Source of the DNA: Gallibacter sp963558965
GTDB taxonomy: Bacteria; Bacillota; Clostridia; Peptostreptococcales; Anaerovoracaceae
Length of the DNA stretch: 64,000 nt
Reading direction: 5' to 3'
NCBI GenBank assembly: GCA_963558965.1
Contig: CAUWIT010000004.1
Coordinates: 44,422-108,421, forward strand
Shown: piece by piece, positions 8,110 to 16,693 of the stretch
How positions within the stretch are numbered: the stretch's first letter is position 1
Layout: every line of letters begins with the position of its first letter
The notes under the pieces: model-generated
Told to the model about the DNA's origin: nothing
The model's database searches: none
Seen by the model: the letters and a program-made list of their open reading frames with translations, nothing else
Position numbers and translations under genes: made by a program

Positions 8110-9182
8110 TGAGAGAAGTAATAGAGCATATAGAAAAATATTATGGTAAGATTGCCAATGAAATAGAAATAAGTAAGGGCTTTGGTAGGGATATAAAAAT
8201 TGTAGTTATAAATCCTACGGAAGATGAACCCTTTTACACCCTTATAACTGTTGGTCTTAGCAATTACAAAATGGATGTGCCAGACGAATACGGTATGTTA
8301 AATCTTGATTTTGCAGAGGTTTTAATATCTTTGCCTGATTATTGGGATATATATAACAAAGCTGAGATGTGGCAGTGGCCAATTGATCTTTTAAAAAGCA
8401 TTGTAAATCTGGCTACAAGCAGGGGCGGTTTTATCTCATGGGGACAAACTATAGATAACTTAGTTCCTTTTAGTGAAACTTATACAGAGCAATCTGCGGT
8501 AATCCTTGTGGATCCACAGATGATCGACGATGAAGGATTGGAGTTGATTTTACCTGATAGAGAAATTAACTTTTATCAGATTATCCCAATTTACATAGAA
8601 GAGCTTGAGTACAAAGAGGCTCACGGAAGCGAAGATTTAATAAATATAATGGGAAATGTAAGTTTTATCGTCAATCCTTTTAGATATAGCGCAGTTGGAG
8701 AGATGGCAGGTGAAAATATAATAGATGATGTTATCTGGCATACTTCTAATATAAAGCGAAAAAATATTGATACTGAGCCCTATAACGCTTTAAATCATAT
8801 GGCTATCTATTTAAGATGGGCTATGAAAAACGATTTGTTAAGCGATGAAGGATGGAAAAAATTTGAAGATTATATTGAGGTAAATAACGATAATCTTCAT
8901 ATGTTTATCTACGAAAAACTAAAGGGCATTTTAAGTTTAAAACTCTTCAATGAAAAAGGAGCAGCCTTTACAAAATACTACTATGTAGATACTGATGAGC
9001 CGTATTATCCAATGGATATTGATGAGTATGCCTATAAGTATTTTGGGGAAGAAATGTACAACAGTGAAAAGTTTAAAAATGAGGCTTATTTGTTTGTGCC
9101 ACTAAGTGAGACTTACTACGAAAATATGGAAAAAGTCCTTGATAAAAGATTTGACTATTGGCAAAAGGAAGTATGTAAATAA
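8109..9182 (+). CDS. Suppressor-of-fused (SUFU) domain protein
   Basis: 357 residues. The first ~180 match the bacterial SUFU-like fold: a start like IEHIEKYYGK, then YTLITVGLSNYKM, AEVLISLPDYWD, WPIDLLKSIVNL and FYQIIPIYIEELEYK. The remaining half has no domain I recognise. Bacterial SUFU proteins are often immunity proteins in polymorphic toxin loci or proteins of unknown role. No toxin is visible here, and the gene is coupled by a one-base overlap to an aldolase, so function is open. No signal peptide or membrane segment, so probably cytoplasmic. Confidence 0.7.
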   Translation: MREVIEHIEKYYGKIANEIEISKGFGRDIKIVVINPTEDEPFYTLITVGLSNYKMDVPDEYGMLNLDFAEVLISLPDYWDIYNKAEMWQWPIDLLKSIVNLATSRGGFISWGQTIDNLVPFSETYTEQSAVILVDPQMIDDEGLELILPDREINFYQIIPIYIEELEYKEAHGSEDLINIMGNVSFIVNPFRYSAVGEMAGENIIDDVIWHTSNIKRKNIDTEPYNALNHMAIYLRWAMKNDLLSDEGWKKFEDYIEVNNDNLHMFIYEKLKGILSLKLFNEKGAAFTKYYYVDTDEPYYPMDIDEYAYKYFGEEMYNSEKFKNEAYLFVPLSETYYENMEKVLDKRFDYWQKEVCK

Positions 9183-9186
9183 AAAG

Positions 9187-9224
9187 AAAAGGCTTTGGTA
9201 AATAAATACCTTAGCCTTTTTTGA
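9187..9224. terminator. Bidirectional terminator, SUFU gene / psd
   Basis: The stem 9187-9200 with 9207-9220 (one internal two-base mismatch, 6-nt loop) is followed by a T-run, with an A-run on the other side. It overlaps the psd stop codon and serves the two convergent genes. Confidence 0.7.
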
Positions 9225-10077
9225 TGCCGATTTTTTCGCCTATAGTAACTATAGTTTCGTATCCTTCACTTGAGTTAGTTAAAATATCCTCATCCACTTT
9301 AACCATATCTTTTTGTGTCATAACTATAATAGTAGAGCCGCCAAACTGGAACATACCTTTTTCGTCTCCCTTGGCGAAATCTCCAATTAGATGATGGTTG
9401 CTTATTTTACCTACCATCAAAGCGCCAACTTCCATAAAGATAACTTTGCCGAAATTTTTAGTATCTAAAATACAATATTCTCTAGAGTTTTCCTTGTAAA
9501 TAGGGTATCTGTCATTTGCAACAGGATTTACCGTATGCAATTTACCTTTGATTTTTACTCCTTCGTGTTTAAAACACCAATCGGGATAGCAATATCTGTG
9601 ATAGTCATCAACAGTAAGTCTAAATGTAAAGGCAGTACCGTTTATAAATTGATCTGCTAAGTCCTCATTTTTCAAAAGGGTGTTAACTGTATATTTGGTA
9701 TGTTTAATATTGAAAATTCCTTCTTCTGTTATAGTTGAAACTAAAAGTTTACTATCGCAAGGGCTGATAAAAACATCTTCTTGCATATTTATTTTAAGTT
9801 TTTCAGCCTTTAGTTTTCTAGTAAAAAATTCATTGTAAGAGTTAAATTTACAGGCTGTATATTTGTTTAAATCGATGTTGTGATTTTTTACAAATCTTTT
9901 TATCATCGGTTTGGATAAGGGTGATGATAAAAAAGCTCCGCCTATTTTTGAAAATACAGGATGAACTAGTATTTTTACAAAAAAACGTCCAATAGCACAT
10001 CCGTATAACTTGCTTAAAAATTTATCTTGAAATGAATCTTTATCCCATCTCATTCCTATTCTATTTGCATATTTCAT
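9211..10077 (-). CDS. psd: Phosphatidylserine decarboxylase
   Basis: Pyruvoyl membrane-associated enzyme converting phosphatidylserine to phosphatidylethanolamine. The family self-processing site is seen as GGST (near residue 249, in FQFGGSTIIVM), corresponding to the LGST/GGSS motif. Upstream motifs FNSYNEFFTRKL, SPCDSKLL and DDYHRYCYPD (catalytic-site His) are typical. 288 residues matches the clostridial form. It lies 14 bp after the CDP-alcohol phosphatidyltransferase gene on the same strand. The two consecutive steps are therefore encoded as a pair: phosphatidylserine synthesis, then decarboxylation. Confidence 0.95.
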   Translation of the reverse strand: MKYANRIGMRWDKDSFQDKFLSKLYGCAIGRFFVKILVHPVFSKIGGAFLSSPLSKPMIKRFVKNHNIDLNKYTACKFNSYNEFFTRKLKAEKLKINMQEDVFISPCDSKLLVSTITEEGIFNIKHTKYTVNTLLKNEDLADQFINGTAFTFRLTVDDYHRYCYPDWCFKHEGVKIKGKLHTVNPVANDRYPIYKENSREYCILDTKNFGKVIFMEVGALMVGKISNHHLIGDFAKGDEKGMFQFGGSTIIVMTQKDMVKVDEDILTNSSEGYETIVTIGEKIGIKKG

Positions 10078-10091
10078 ATTTATTTCCTTGA

Positions 10092-10709
10092 TTAAAATAC
10101 GTGAAACAATTTAAGCAGTGCTACACATACAACAGCGATTATAATTGCCAAAGTAGAGTTTTTCGGTTTTGGCATATTAAAGTTAATTATAAATAACATG
10201 CCTACTGCAAGCATTGTGCAGTGAAGCAAAAGTATAAAGTTTTTTGCACAAAAAATACCGATAACAAAGACAATAGGCATAATAACTGAAATAGAAGTTA
10301 TAGGCAGTCCGCTGTAGTATTTCCTATTTTCGGAAGTTTCCTCTTGTCTTTTTTCTTCCATAACGTTGTAATACGCAAGACGTATAACACCAGCAACAGC
10401 ATAAAAAGCCAAGATTGCCATTCCTAGAGGACCACGCATCCCAAGACAATAGGAAAGCAAAACTGGAAAAGCTCCAAAGCAAACTACATCGCATAGGGAA
10501 TCAATCTGTATGCCAAATTTCTTTTCGTCATCTGTTCTATCTTTTTTTGTTCTAGCAACTTTACCGTCGAACATATCTAAAAGTCCAGATAGAGCAAGGC
10601 AGACAAGCGCAAGTCTAAAATGCCCGGTAACTGCTAAAAACATACCTATTGTAGAGCTGACTAAACTCATGTACGTCAGGACCACTGTATAATTATAAAA
10701 CCCAATCAT
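10092..10709 (-). CDS. pssA: CDP-diacylglycerol-serine O-phosphatidyltransferase
   Basis: Integral membrane CDP-alcohol phosphatidyltransferase. The diagnostic signature is present as LDMFDGKVAR followed by GIQIDSLCD; these Asp residues bind two metals and act in catalysis. About six membrane segments follow or flank the motif. Serine is the likely acceptor because psd is next in the operon. The start at ATG 10709 is placed by AGGAGG nine bases upstream. 205 residues is within the normal range for the Bacillus-type enzyme. Confidence 0.9.
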   Translation of the reverse strand: MIGFYNYTVVLTYMSLVSSTIGMFLAVTGHFRLALVCLALSGLLDMFDGKVARTKKDRTDDEKKFGIQIDSLCDVVCFGAFPVLLSYCLGMRGPLGMAILAFYAVAGVIRLAYYNVMEEKRQEETSENRKYYSGLPITSISVIMPIVFVIGIFCAKNFILLLHCTMLAVGMLFIINFNMPKPKNSTLAIIIAVVCVALLKLFHVF

Positions 10710-10895
10710 AAAATTTCTCCTCCTGTCCATTAGTGTATATTTTAATGAAAAAATTAGATGATTTCAAGGATTTTAATGAATTTTTAAGGTTGATGTATCT
10801 ATACTGGATATAAGAAGTAGCTATAAATATTGCAACTAGTGATATACAGCAGTTATTAATATTTTGTCACTTATCGATAATTATGCCTTGGAAAT

Positions 10896-10926
10896 GTTTG
10901 TACTTCAAACACAAAAGGTATATAAT
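10896..10926 (+). promoter_or_regulatory. Rubrerythrin promoter with inverted repeat over the -35
   Basis: TTGTAC (10898-10903), a 17-bp spacer and TATAAT (10921-10926) form a near-consensus vegetative promoter. A small inverted repeat GTTTG-TACTT-CAAAC (10896-10910) covers the -35 element and could be a regulator site, but no particular regulator can be assigned. Confidence 0.65.
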
Positions 10927-10961
10927 ATACATAATATCTGGTATCGAAAGGAGATAAAACA

Positions 10962-11507
10962 ATGGATAAAAAGACTAAATACGCAGGCACAAAAACTGAA
11001 CAAAACTTAAAAACAGCTTTTGGTGGCGAAAGTGAAGCAAGAAACAAATATACTTATTTTGCAAGCACAGCAAAAAAAGAAGGATTTGAACAGATTTCAA
11101 ATATATTTTTAAAAACAGCAGAAAACGAAAAAGAACATGCTAAGATGTGGTTTAAAGAATTAGCAGGTATCGGTACTACAGATGAAAACCTACTAGCAGC
11201 AGCTGAAGGTGAAAATTACGAATGGACAGATATGTATGATAAATTTGCTAAGGAAGCAGATGAAGAGGGATTCCCAGAATTAGCTGCTAAATTTAGATTA
11301 GTTGCTGGTGTTGAAAAAGAACACGAAAAGAGATACAGAGCTTTGTATGACAATGTAAGATCAGAAAGAGTATTTGAAAAAGACGAAGAAGTTTTATGGG
11401 AATGCAGAAACTGCGGTCACCTACACTTTGGTAAGAAGGCACCGGAAGTTTGCCCAACATGTAACCACCCACAGAGCTACTTTGAAGTAAGAAAAGAAAA
11501 CTATTAA
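10962..11507 (+). CDS. rbr: Rubrerythrin
   Basis: Cytoplasmic peroxidase of anaerobes that reduces hydrogen peroxide with electrons passed through its rubredoxin domain. Residues 1-140 form the ferritin-like di-iron domain, with the ligand segments GGESEARNKY, ENEKEHAKMW, EADEEGFPE and GVEKEHEKRY. Residues ~145-178 are a rubredoxin domain with WECRNCGH and VCPTCNHP supplying four Cys iron ligands. 181 residues is typical. AAAGGAG precedes the ATG and a strong promoter lies just upstream. It stands alone between the phospholipid genes and a cell-wall peptidase, so it is probably a single-gene unit for oxidative stress. Confidence 0.97.
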   Translation: MDKKTKYAGTKTEQNLKTAFGGESEARNKYTYFASTAKKEGFEQISNIFLKTAENEKEHAKMWFKELAGIGTTDENLLAAAEGENYEWTDMYDKFAKEADEEGFPELAAKFRLVAGVEKEHEKRYRALYDNVRSERVFEKDEEVLWECRNCGHLHFGKKAPEVCPTCNHPQSYFEVRKENY

Positions 11508-11528
11508 TTAAGGAACTAGATTGATTTT

Positions 11529-11558
11529 AAAAGAGCTAAAAATTTAGCTCTTTTTTCT
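11529..11558 (+). terminator. Terminator after rubrerythrin
   Basis: Self-complementary stem (11529-11540 with 11543-11554, the innermost bases forming the loop) with the AGAGCT core, followed by a T-run. Standard intrinsic terminator. Confidence 0.85.
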
Positions 11559-11667
11559 ATTCACTCAAAAACAATTTAGTGGTATAATAGCAAAGCGAAA
11601 GTGAGTAAGTTATAACCAACTCATGCGTTAGGTGTATATGAGTGTAGAAAGGAAAAGGAATAAGAAA

Positions 11668-12495
11668 GTGAGAAATTTAAAGAAACGAGCGGTTTCTCTT
11701 GTTTTGCTTTGCACAGTGATTTCAATGGTTTTTACTGGCTGTGGCACTAAGGAAAAAGAAGATGATAAACCGTACTACTACAATGAAGCTAACAGAGAAA
11801 GATATGAAGCATACCACAAAGAAAATCCAGATTTATCAGAAGATGAAGTTATTTGGAGAGTAGAAGCTGACATCGATAAAGACGACTACGAAGATATAAC
11901 TGTCATTTCTAAGGAAGATGAAAACAACGATCTACTTTTAATAAACAAGCATTTTAGACTTAGAGATGGATTTAAACCAAAGGACTTAGTGGATACAGGT
12001 AACAGCCAGCTGGCAACAAAGAAAACAACGGCGGCATACAAAAAAATGGCAAAAGCGGCTAAAGCCGAAGGGTTAACATTGAACATTAGATCAGGATACA
12101 GAAGTTTAGCAACCCAAAAGGAATACTATACTAGATACAAAAATGCATATGGCGCTAAAAAAGCCAACTTGTACAGCGCAAAGCCTGGCAGCAGTGAGCA
12201 CCACACAGGTAGAGCACTTGACCTAGTTGCAGAGGATTGGTCATTTGAAAACTTCTACAAAACTGATAGCTGTAAATGGGTACACAAAAATGCATGGAAA
12301 TATGGGTTTATTGTGCGCTACGGCAAAGATATAACCGATGTTACAGGTTACGCCTACGAATCATGGCATGTAACTTATGTAGGTGAGGATGTTTCAAAGA
12401 CAATGCACGATGAAGGCATAAAAACTTTGGAAGAGTACTGGGTAAAATACGTAAAATACGATCCGGACGACGCAGTCAGCTCTGCATCAGAATAG
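11668..12495 (+). CDS. VanY-type D-alanyl-D-alanine carboxypeptidase, lipoprotein
   Basis: Zinc peptidase of family M15 acting on peptidoglycan stem peptides outside the membrane. Signature motifs are SSEHHTGRALDL (the SxHxxGxAxD zinc site) and ESWHVTY (second zinc His), with the upstream IRSGYRS loop. The N-terminus has a basic start and a hydrophobic segment ending in FTGC, a plausible lipobox. I choose the GTG at 11668 because AAGGA lies at the right distance; in-frame starts at 11632 or 11638 are possible but have weaker sites. Terminal-D-Ala trimming is the family role. Vancomycin resistance is not implied. Confidence 0.85.
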   Translation: MRNLKKRAVSLVLLCTVISMVFTGCGTKEKEDDKPYYYNEANRERYEAYHKENPDLSEDEVIWRVEADIDKDDYEDITVISKEDENNDLLLINKHFRLRDGFKPKDLVDTGNSQLATKKTTAAYKKMAKAAKAEGLTLNIRSGYRSLATQKEYYTRYKNAYGAKKANLYSAKPGSSEHHTGRALDLVAEDWSFENFYKTDSCKWVHKNAWKYGFIVRYGKDITDVTGYAYESWHVTYVGEDVSKTMHDEGIKTLEEYWVKYVKYDPDDAVSSASE

Positions 12496-12504
12496 CAAAA
12501 TAAT

Positions 12505-12558
12505 AAGCTGTCACACTAAATATCTTTAAAAGACAATTTAGCTGTGGCAGCTTTTTAG
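12505..12558. terminator. Terminator between the carboxypeptidase and ltaE
   Basis: The stem AAGCTGTCACA (12505-12515) pairs with TGTGGCAGCTT (12543-12553) with one G-U pair, then a T-run. The convergent arrangement suggests two-way use. Confidence 0.75.
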
Positions 12559-12563
12559 TATTT

Positions 12564-13577
12564 TTAAACAAGTTTTAAAAATTCGTCAACTTCTTCTTCA
12601 GTTGTGCTCCAAGAGCAAACAAGTCTAATAGATCTGCTTTTTTCATCGTATGGTTCGTATTCGTCGTATTCAACTTTGCCCTGTAGAGAATCTATAAGTT
12701 CATTTGAAAAAATAGGAAATACTAAGTTGCTACATGGCTTGCAAGCAAACTGGTAGCCTTTTTCCTGCAAACCTGCGACTAGCTTGTCAGCCAGCGCATT
12801 GCAATGTCTGCCTAGCTCCAAGTACAAGTCATTCTCAAAAATAGCTTTAAACTGTACGCCTAAAAGTCTACCTTTTGCAAGAATGGCTCCCTTTTGTTTC
12901 ATAATGTATCTAAAGTCTTTTTTTAGTTGGTCGTTTACTATAACGATTGCTTCTCCAAACATAAGTCCGCACTTAGTGCCGCCGATGTAAAATACATCGC
13001 AGATTTTTGGAAGGTCAGCAAAAGTCACATCGTTGTCCTTTTGTGTAAGTGCCATAGCTAATCTAGCGCCGTCCATAAATAGATATAAGTCGTGTTTGTC
13101 ACAAGCCTGACGAAGTGCTGTTAATTCGGCTTTTGTATAAACTAGGCCTGTTAAAGTTAGGTCGGCGATGTAAATCATCTTTGGGCGAACCCAGTGCATA
13201 TCGCAATGCTGGGCCATAACTTTGTCAATATCAGCTGGTCTAAGTTTACCGTCTGGTGTTGGCACGTGGATAACCTTGTGTCCTGTAGCTTCGATTGCAC
13301 CAACTTCGTGTACGCAGATATGTTCTGTATCAGCTGCAATAACTGCTTCGTGAGGACGAAGGATGCTGCTTATAACTGTTAGATTTGTCTGAGTACCAGC
13401 CATAGTGAAGTGAACATCAGCATTTTCACAGTTGATAATGTCTTTTATAGTGTCTGCTGCTTCAGCGCAATATGGATCAAGACCATAGCCAACAGTGTTT
13501 TCCATATTAGTTGAAACTAGAGCGTCCAAAACGTGTGGATGAGCTCCTGTACTGTAGTCATTTTTTAGATAAATCAT
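12564..13577 (-). CDS. ltaE: Low-specificity L-threonine aldolase
   Basis: PLP enzyme splitting L-threonine (or allo-threonine) to glycine and acetaldehyde. Start is ATG 13577 (MIYLKNDYSTGAHPHV), which has GGGAGG nine bases upstream; the open frame extends further upstream only by chance. 337 residues, normal length. The PLP lysine is in FYIGGTKCGLMFG, the cofactor Asp/Arg segment is LFMDGARLAMAL, and the early GYGLDPYCAEA segment is typical. Single-gene unit, divergent from the mreB-like gene. Confidence 0.9.
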   Translation of the reverse strand: MIYLKNDYSTGAHPHVLDALVSTNMENTVGYGLDPYCAEAADTIKDIINCENADVHFTMAGTQTNLTVISSILRPHEAVIAADTEHICVHEVGAIEATGHKVIHVPTPDGKLRPADIDKVMAQHCDMHWVRPKMIYIADLTLTGLVYTKAELTALRQACDKHDLYLFMDGARLAMALTQKDNDVTFADLPKICDVFYIGGTKCGLMFGEAIVIVNDQLKKDFRYIMKQKGAILAKGRLLGVQFKAIFENDLYLELGRHCNALADKLVAGLQEKGYQFACKPCSNLVFPIFSNELIDSLQGKVEYDEYEPYDEKSRSIRLVCSWSTTEEEVDEFLKLV

Positions 13578-13758
13578 AGTTTTTTTCCTCCCTGCAATTG
13601 TAATAATAATTATAACATAATTGTAATTTAAAGGATACAATAAAAAGGTTGAAATACTACAGGATTTAGCATATAATATTATAGCAATATTACGCAAAAT
13701 ACTAGTTTTTAAGATAATTCTATAGATATAAATAAACAGTGGGAAGGAGAAAAAAAGC

Positions 13759-14781
13759 ATGGCATTTACAGAAGAAGTAGGTATAGATTTAGGAACAGCC
13801 AATGTTTTAGTATACATAAAAGGTAAAGGCATCGTTTTAGAAGAGCCATCAGTAGTTGCTGTTGACGAAGAAACAGATGAAATTTTAGCAGTTGGTCAGG
13901 AAGCTAAAGAGATGCTTGGTAGAACACCTGCAAATATTATTGCGCTAAGACCTCTAAGAGATGGTGTAATTTCAGATTATGATGTTACAGAGCGTATGTT
14001 AAAATATTTTATTAAAAAGACTTGTGGTAGCGGCAGATTTTTCAGACCTAGAATTATGGTTTGCGTACCATCAGGTGTAACAGAAGTAGAAAAGAGAGCA
14101 GTTAGAGAAGCAGCAGCTCAGGCTGGAGGTAAAGATGTATTTTTAATGGAAGAACCTCTAGCGGCAGCAATCGGTGCTGATATTGATATTTCTAGACCAG
14201 AAGGAACATTTATTATCGATATCGGTGGCGGTACTTCAGATGTAGCTGTTATCTCACTTGGAGGCATCGTTGCAAGTACATCACTAAAAGTTGCTGGTGA
14301 CCGTATGGACGAAGCCATTATCAAATACATGAGAAAAAAACATAAACTATATATCGGTGAACGTATGGCCGAAACTCTTAAAAAAGAAATCGGTACTGCT
14401 GCACCAAGACCAGAAGAAATTTCATACACATGTAGCGGTAGAGACTTAGTAACTGGCTTACCAAGAGAAGTTGAAGTTACTTCAACAGAAATGATGGAAG
14501 CATTAGAAGAACCATTACAGGCAATCTGCGAAGCTACACATTCTGTATTGGAAAAAACTCCACCAGAACTTGCTGCTGATATTAGCACAAGCGGTATCGT
14601 TATTACAGGTGGCGGAGCACTTCTATACGGCATCGATCAGAGAATCCAGCAGAGAACAGGTATCAATGTACGAATTGCTGAAAACCCAATGGATTGCGTT
14701 GCTATCGGTACAGGTAAAGCATTAGAAAACATTGATATTCTTCAGAAAAGTACAGTAAATAGAAGAAGAAAGTTTAAATAA
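13759..14781 (+). CDS. mreB: Rod shape-determining actin homologue (MreB/Mbl)
   Basis: Bacterial actin that polymerises under the membrane and guides cell-wall elongation. ATP-binding actin-fold motifs are clear: phosphate 1 VGIDLGTANVLVYIKGKG, phosphate 2 IIDIGGGTSDVAVI and adenosine motif IVITGGGALLYGID. 340 residues is full length. It lacks neighbouring mreC/mreD genes, so it may be the Mbl or MreBH paralogue. The symbol mreB is used in the broad sense. Preceded by GGAAGGAG and followed by its own terminator, so probably monocistronic. Confidence 0.93.
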   Translation: MAFTEEVGIDLGTANVLVYIKGKGIVLEEPSVVAVDEETDEILAVGQEAKEMLGRTPANIIALRPLRDGVISDYDVTERMLKYFIKKTCGSGRFFRPRIMVCVPSGVTEVEKRAVREAAAQAGGKDVFLMEEPLAAAIGADIDISRPEGTFIIDIGGGTSDVAVISLGGIVASTSLKVAGDRMDEAIIKYMRKKHKLYIGERMAETLKKEIGTAAPRPEEISYTCSGRDLVTGLPREVEVTSTEMMEALEEPLQAICEATHSVLEKTPPELAADISTSGIVITGGGALLYGIDQRIQQRTGINVRIAENPMDCVAIGTGKALENIDILQKSTVNRRRKFK

Positions 14782-14790
14782 GTTAATTCT

Positions 14791-14822
14791 GGCTATCTCT
14801 AAAGAGGTAGCCAAACTTTTTT
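14791..14822 (+). terminator. Terminator after the mreB-like gene
   Basis: A 10-bp stem (14791-14800 with 14803-14812, one G-U) is followed by AAACTTTTTT. Confidence 0.8.
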
Positions 14823-14838
14823 AGGAGTATCATAAAAT

Positions 14839-15981
14839 ATGATTATTGAACTAATTGCGACAACGGGATTTGGATTAGAAGCTGTAGCCAAAAGGGAAAT
14901 TATGGACCTTGGTTATGAAATTGTAAGTGTCGAAGACGGCAAGGTAACTTACAAAGCAGACGAGAGAGGTATTGTAAGAAGTAACTTGTGGCTTAGAACT
15001 CCAGACCGTATACTAATGAAAATTGCAGAGTTTAAAGCTTTGGAGTTTGAAGACTTATTTCAAAGGGTAAAAGGATATCCATGGGAAGAACTTATACCTA
15101 TTGACGGTAAGTTTACAGTTAATGGATCTTCTGTTAAATCAAAATTATCTAGCGTACCAGCTTGTCAAAGCGTAGTAAAAAAAGCTATAGTCGAAAGGCT
15201 AAAAGAGTTTTACGTTGTAGATAGATTTGAAGAAACAGGAGCAGAGTATACTGTAAAAGTTTCTCTTCTAAAAGACAGAGCGACTATAACAGTAGATACA
15301 AGCGGTTCTTCTTTGCACAAGAGAGGCTACAGAGTTGCACCAGTTGCAGCACCTATGAAAGAAAACATGGCAGCGGCATTAGTTTTACTAAGCTACTGGA
15401 GAGAAGGTAGACTTTTAGTTGATCCATGTTGCGGCAGCGGTACAATTCCAATTGAAGCAGCTATGATAGAGATGAACATAGCCCCAGGATTAAACAGACA
15501 TTTTGCCTGCGAAGAATGGGAATTCATAGATAAAAAGCTTTGGAAAGAAGAAAAGAAAAAAGCTTATGAAGCTATAGACTACGACAAAGATATAAGGATA
15601 AAAGCTTCTGATATAAATAAGGAAGCTTTGGAAGCAGCTGTTGAAAACGCCTGTGAAGCAGGTGTAGACGATTGCATCGAATTTACAGTTGCAGATATAA
15701 AAGACCTAGAAGCCACAGAACCAAACGGGATAATTATTACAAACCCACCTTACGGTGAGCGTATAGGCGAAGAAAAAGACATTGAAAAGATATATAAAAA
15801 GCTAACGGATTTTTATAACCAAAATCCAGACTGGTCACTGTTTGTAATCACAACAGATGAAGAGTTTGAAGAAAAAGTTATGGGCAGAAAAGCCAACAGA
15901 AGAAGAAAATTATTCAATGGTAGATTAAAGACGTGTTATTATCAGTTCCACGGCGAAAAACCAAAAGCTAAAAACGTTTAA
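14839..15981 (+). CDS. rlmL: THUMP-domain class I RNA methyltransferase (RlmL/YpsC type)
   Basis: SAM-dependent N2-guanine methyltransferase predicted to act on 23S rRNA (position equivalent to G2445 in E. coli). N-terminal THUMP RNA-binding region (residues ~1-155, starting ELIATTGFGLEAVAKRE) and a C-terminal Rossmann methyltransferase with motif I VDPCCGSGTIPIEAA (~194-208) and motif IV ITNPPYGERIG (~298-308). 380 residues matches the Firmicutes single-domain form; the E. coli protein is a longer fusion. AGGAG precedes the ATG. Confidence 0.88.
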   Translation: MIIELIATTGFGLEAVAKREIMDLGYEIVSVEDGKVTYKADERGIVRSNLWLRTPDRILMKIAEFKALEFEDLFQRVKGYPWEELIPIDGKFTVNGSSVKSKLSSVPACQSVVKKAIVERLKEFYVVDRFEETGAEYTVKVSLLKDRATITVDTSGSSLHKRGYRVAPVAAPMKENMAAALVLLSYWREGRLLVDPCCGSGTIPIEAAMIEMNIAPGLNRHFACEEWEFIDKKLWKEEKKKAYEAIDYDKDIRIKASDINKEALEAAVENACEAGVDDCIEFTVADIKDLEATEPNGIIITNPPYGERIGEEKDIEKIYKKLTDFYNQNPDWSLFVITTDEEFEEKVMGRKANRRRKLFNGRLKTCYYQFHGEKPKAKNV

Positions 15982-16045
15982 AATATTGAATTTTTTCAAC
16001 TTTAATGGTATTATAAGAGCATTGCATGTTTAGAGAAGGTTTATT

Positions 16046-16669
16046 ATGGAAATAGAACTAAAATATTCTTTAGAAAATGAACAACTTGCTGAACAAATCA
16101 GAAACGATGAAGACTTAGCAAAATACGAAATTAAAGATTCGGAACAAAATTTAGACTTATTTGCTGTCTACTTCGACACTGAAGATATGAGTTTAAGCAA
16201 AAATTTCATTGCATACAGAGTTAGAAGAGAAGGCGCAAGAAACATAGCCACACTAAAGTGGAATGGCATGCAGGATGGCGCACTTCACAAAAGAGAAGAA
16301 CTTAATATCAATTTAGGCTCAGGGGATTTTCCGAAAACTCCTGATATTAGTGTGTTTAAGCAAAGTGAAATTGGACAGAGAATGATTGAAATCATAGGAG
16401 ATAAAAAAATTATTTCCTTGATGGAGATAAATATGCATAGACAATCATGGAGACTTGAGGACAACAATGCGATTGTTGAAGTCTGCATAGACAATGGAAA
16501 AGTAATAACTCCAAAGGGCGAAACAGACATTCATGAAATAGAAATGGAAATGTTAACAGGTACACCTGAAATCCTAACGGGATTGGGAGATAAACTTTCC
16601 GAAAAATACGGACTTAAGCCGGAAAAGCGAAGCAAATTTGAAAGAGGATTGGCTTTGCTTGAAAGATAA
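16046..16669 (+). CDS. CYTH domain protein, probable inorganic triphosphatase
   Basis: 207 residues. The start MEIELKY is the ExExK signature of the CYTH (triphosphate tunnel metalloenzyme) superfamily. Further basic and acidic pairs lie in the tunnel strands (YRVRRE, TLKWNG, HKREELNI, EICID-like VEVCIDNG, IEMEM). Such proteins bind triphosphates with divalent metal and commonly hydrolyse tripolyphosphate. The substrate is not readable here. The gene is 24 bp ahead of tig and may be cotranscribed with the proteostasis cluster. Confidence 0.8.
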   Translation: MEIELKYSLENEQLAEQIRNDEDLAKYEIKDSEQNLDLFAVYFDTEDMSLSKNFIAYRVRREGARNIATLKWNGMQDGALHKREELNINLGSGDFPKTPDISVFKQSEIGQRMIEIIGDKKIISLMEINMHRQSWRLEDNNAIVEVCIDNGKVITPKGETDIHEIEMEMLTGTPEILTGLGDKLSEKYGLKPEKRSKFERGLALLER

Positions 16670-16693
16670 ACATTTTAGGAGGATTTTTAAGAA

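Noticed and set aside
10731..10812. Short plus-strand frame starting ATGAAAAAATTAGATG
   Set aside because: Only 22 codons, no ribosome binding site, and in the promoter region between divergent genes.
13578..13832. N-terminal extension of the threonine aldolase
   Set aside because: The frame is open but hydrophobic and unlike the family, runs into the mreB-like gene, and the GGGAGG site supports 13577.
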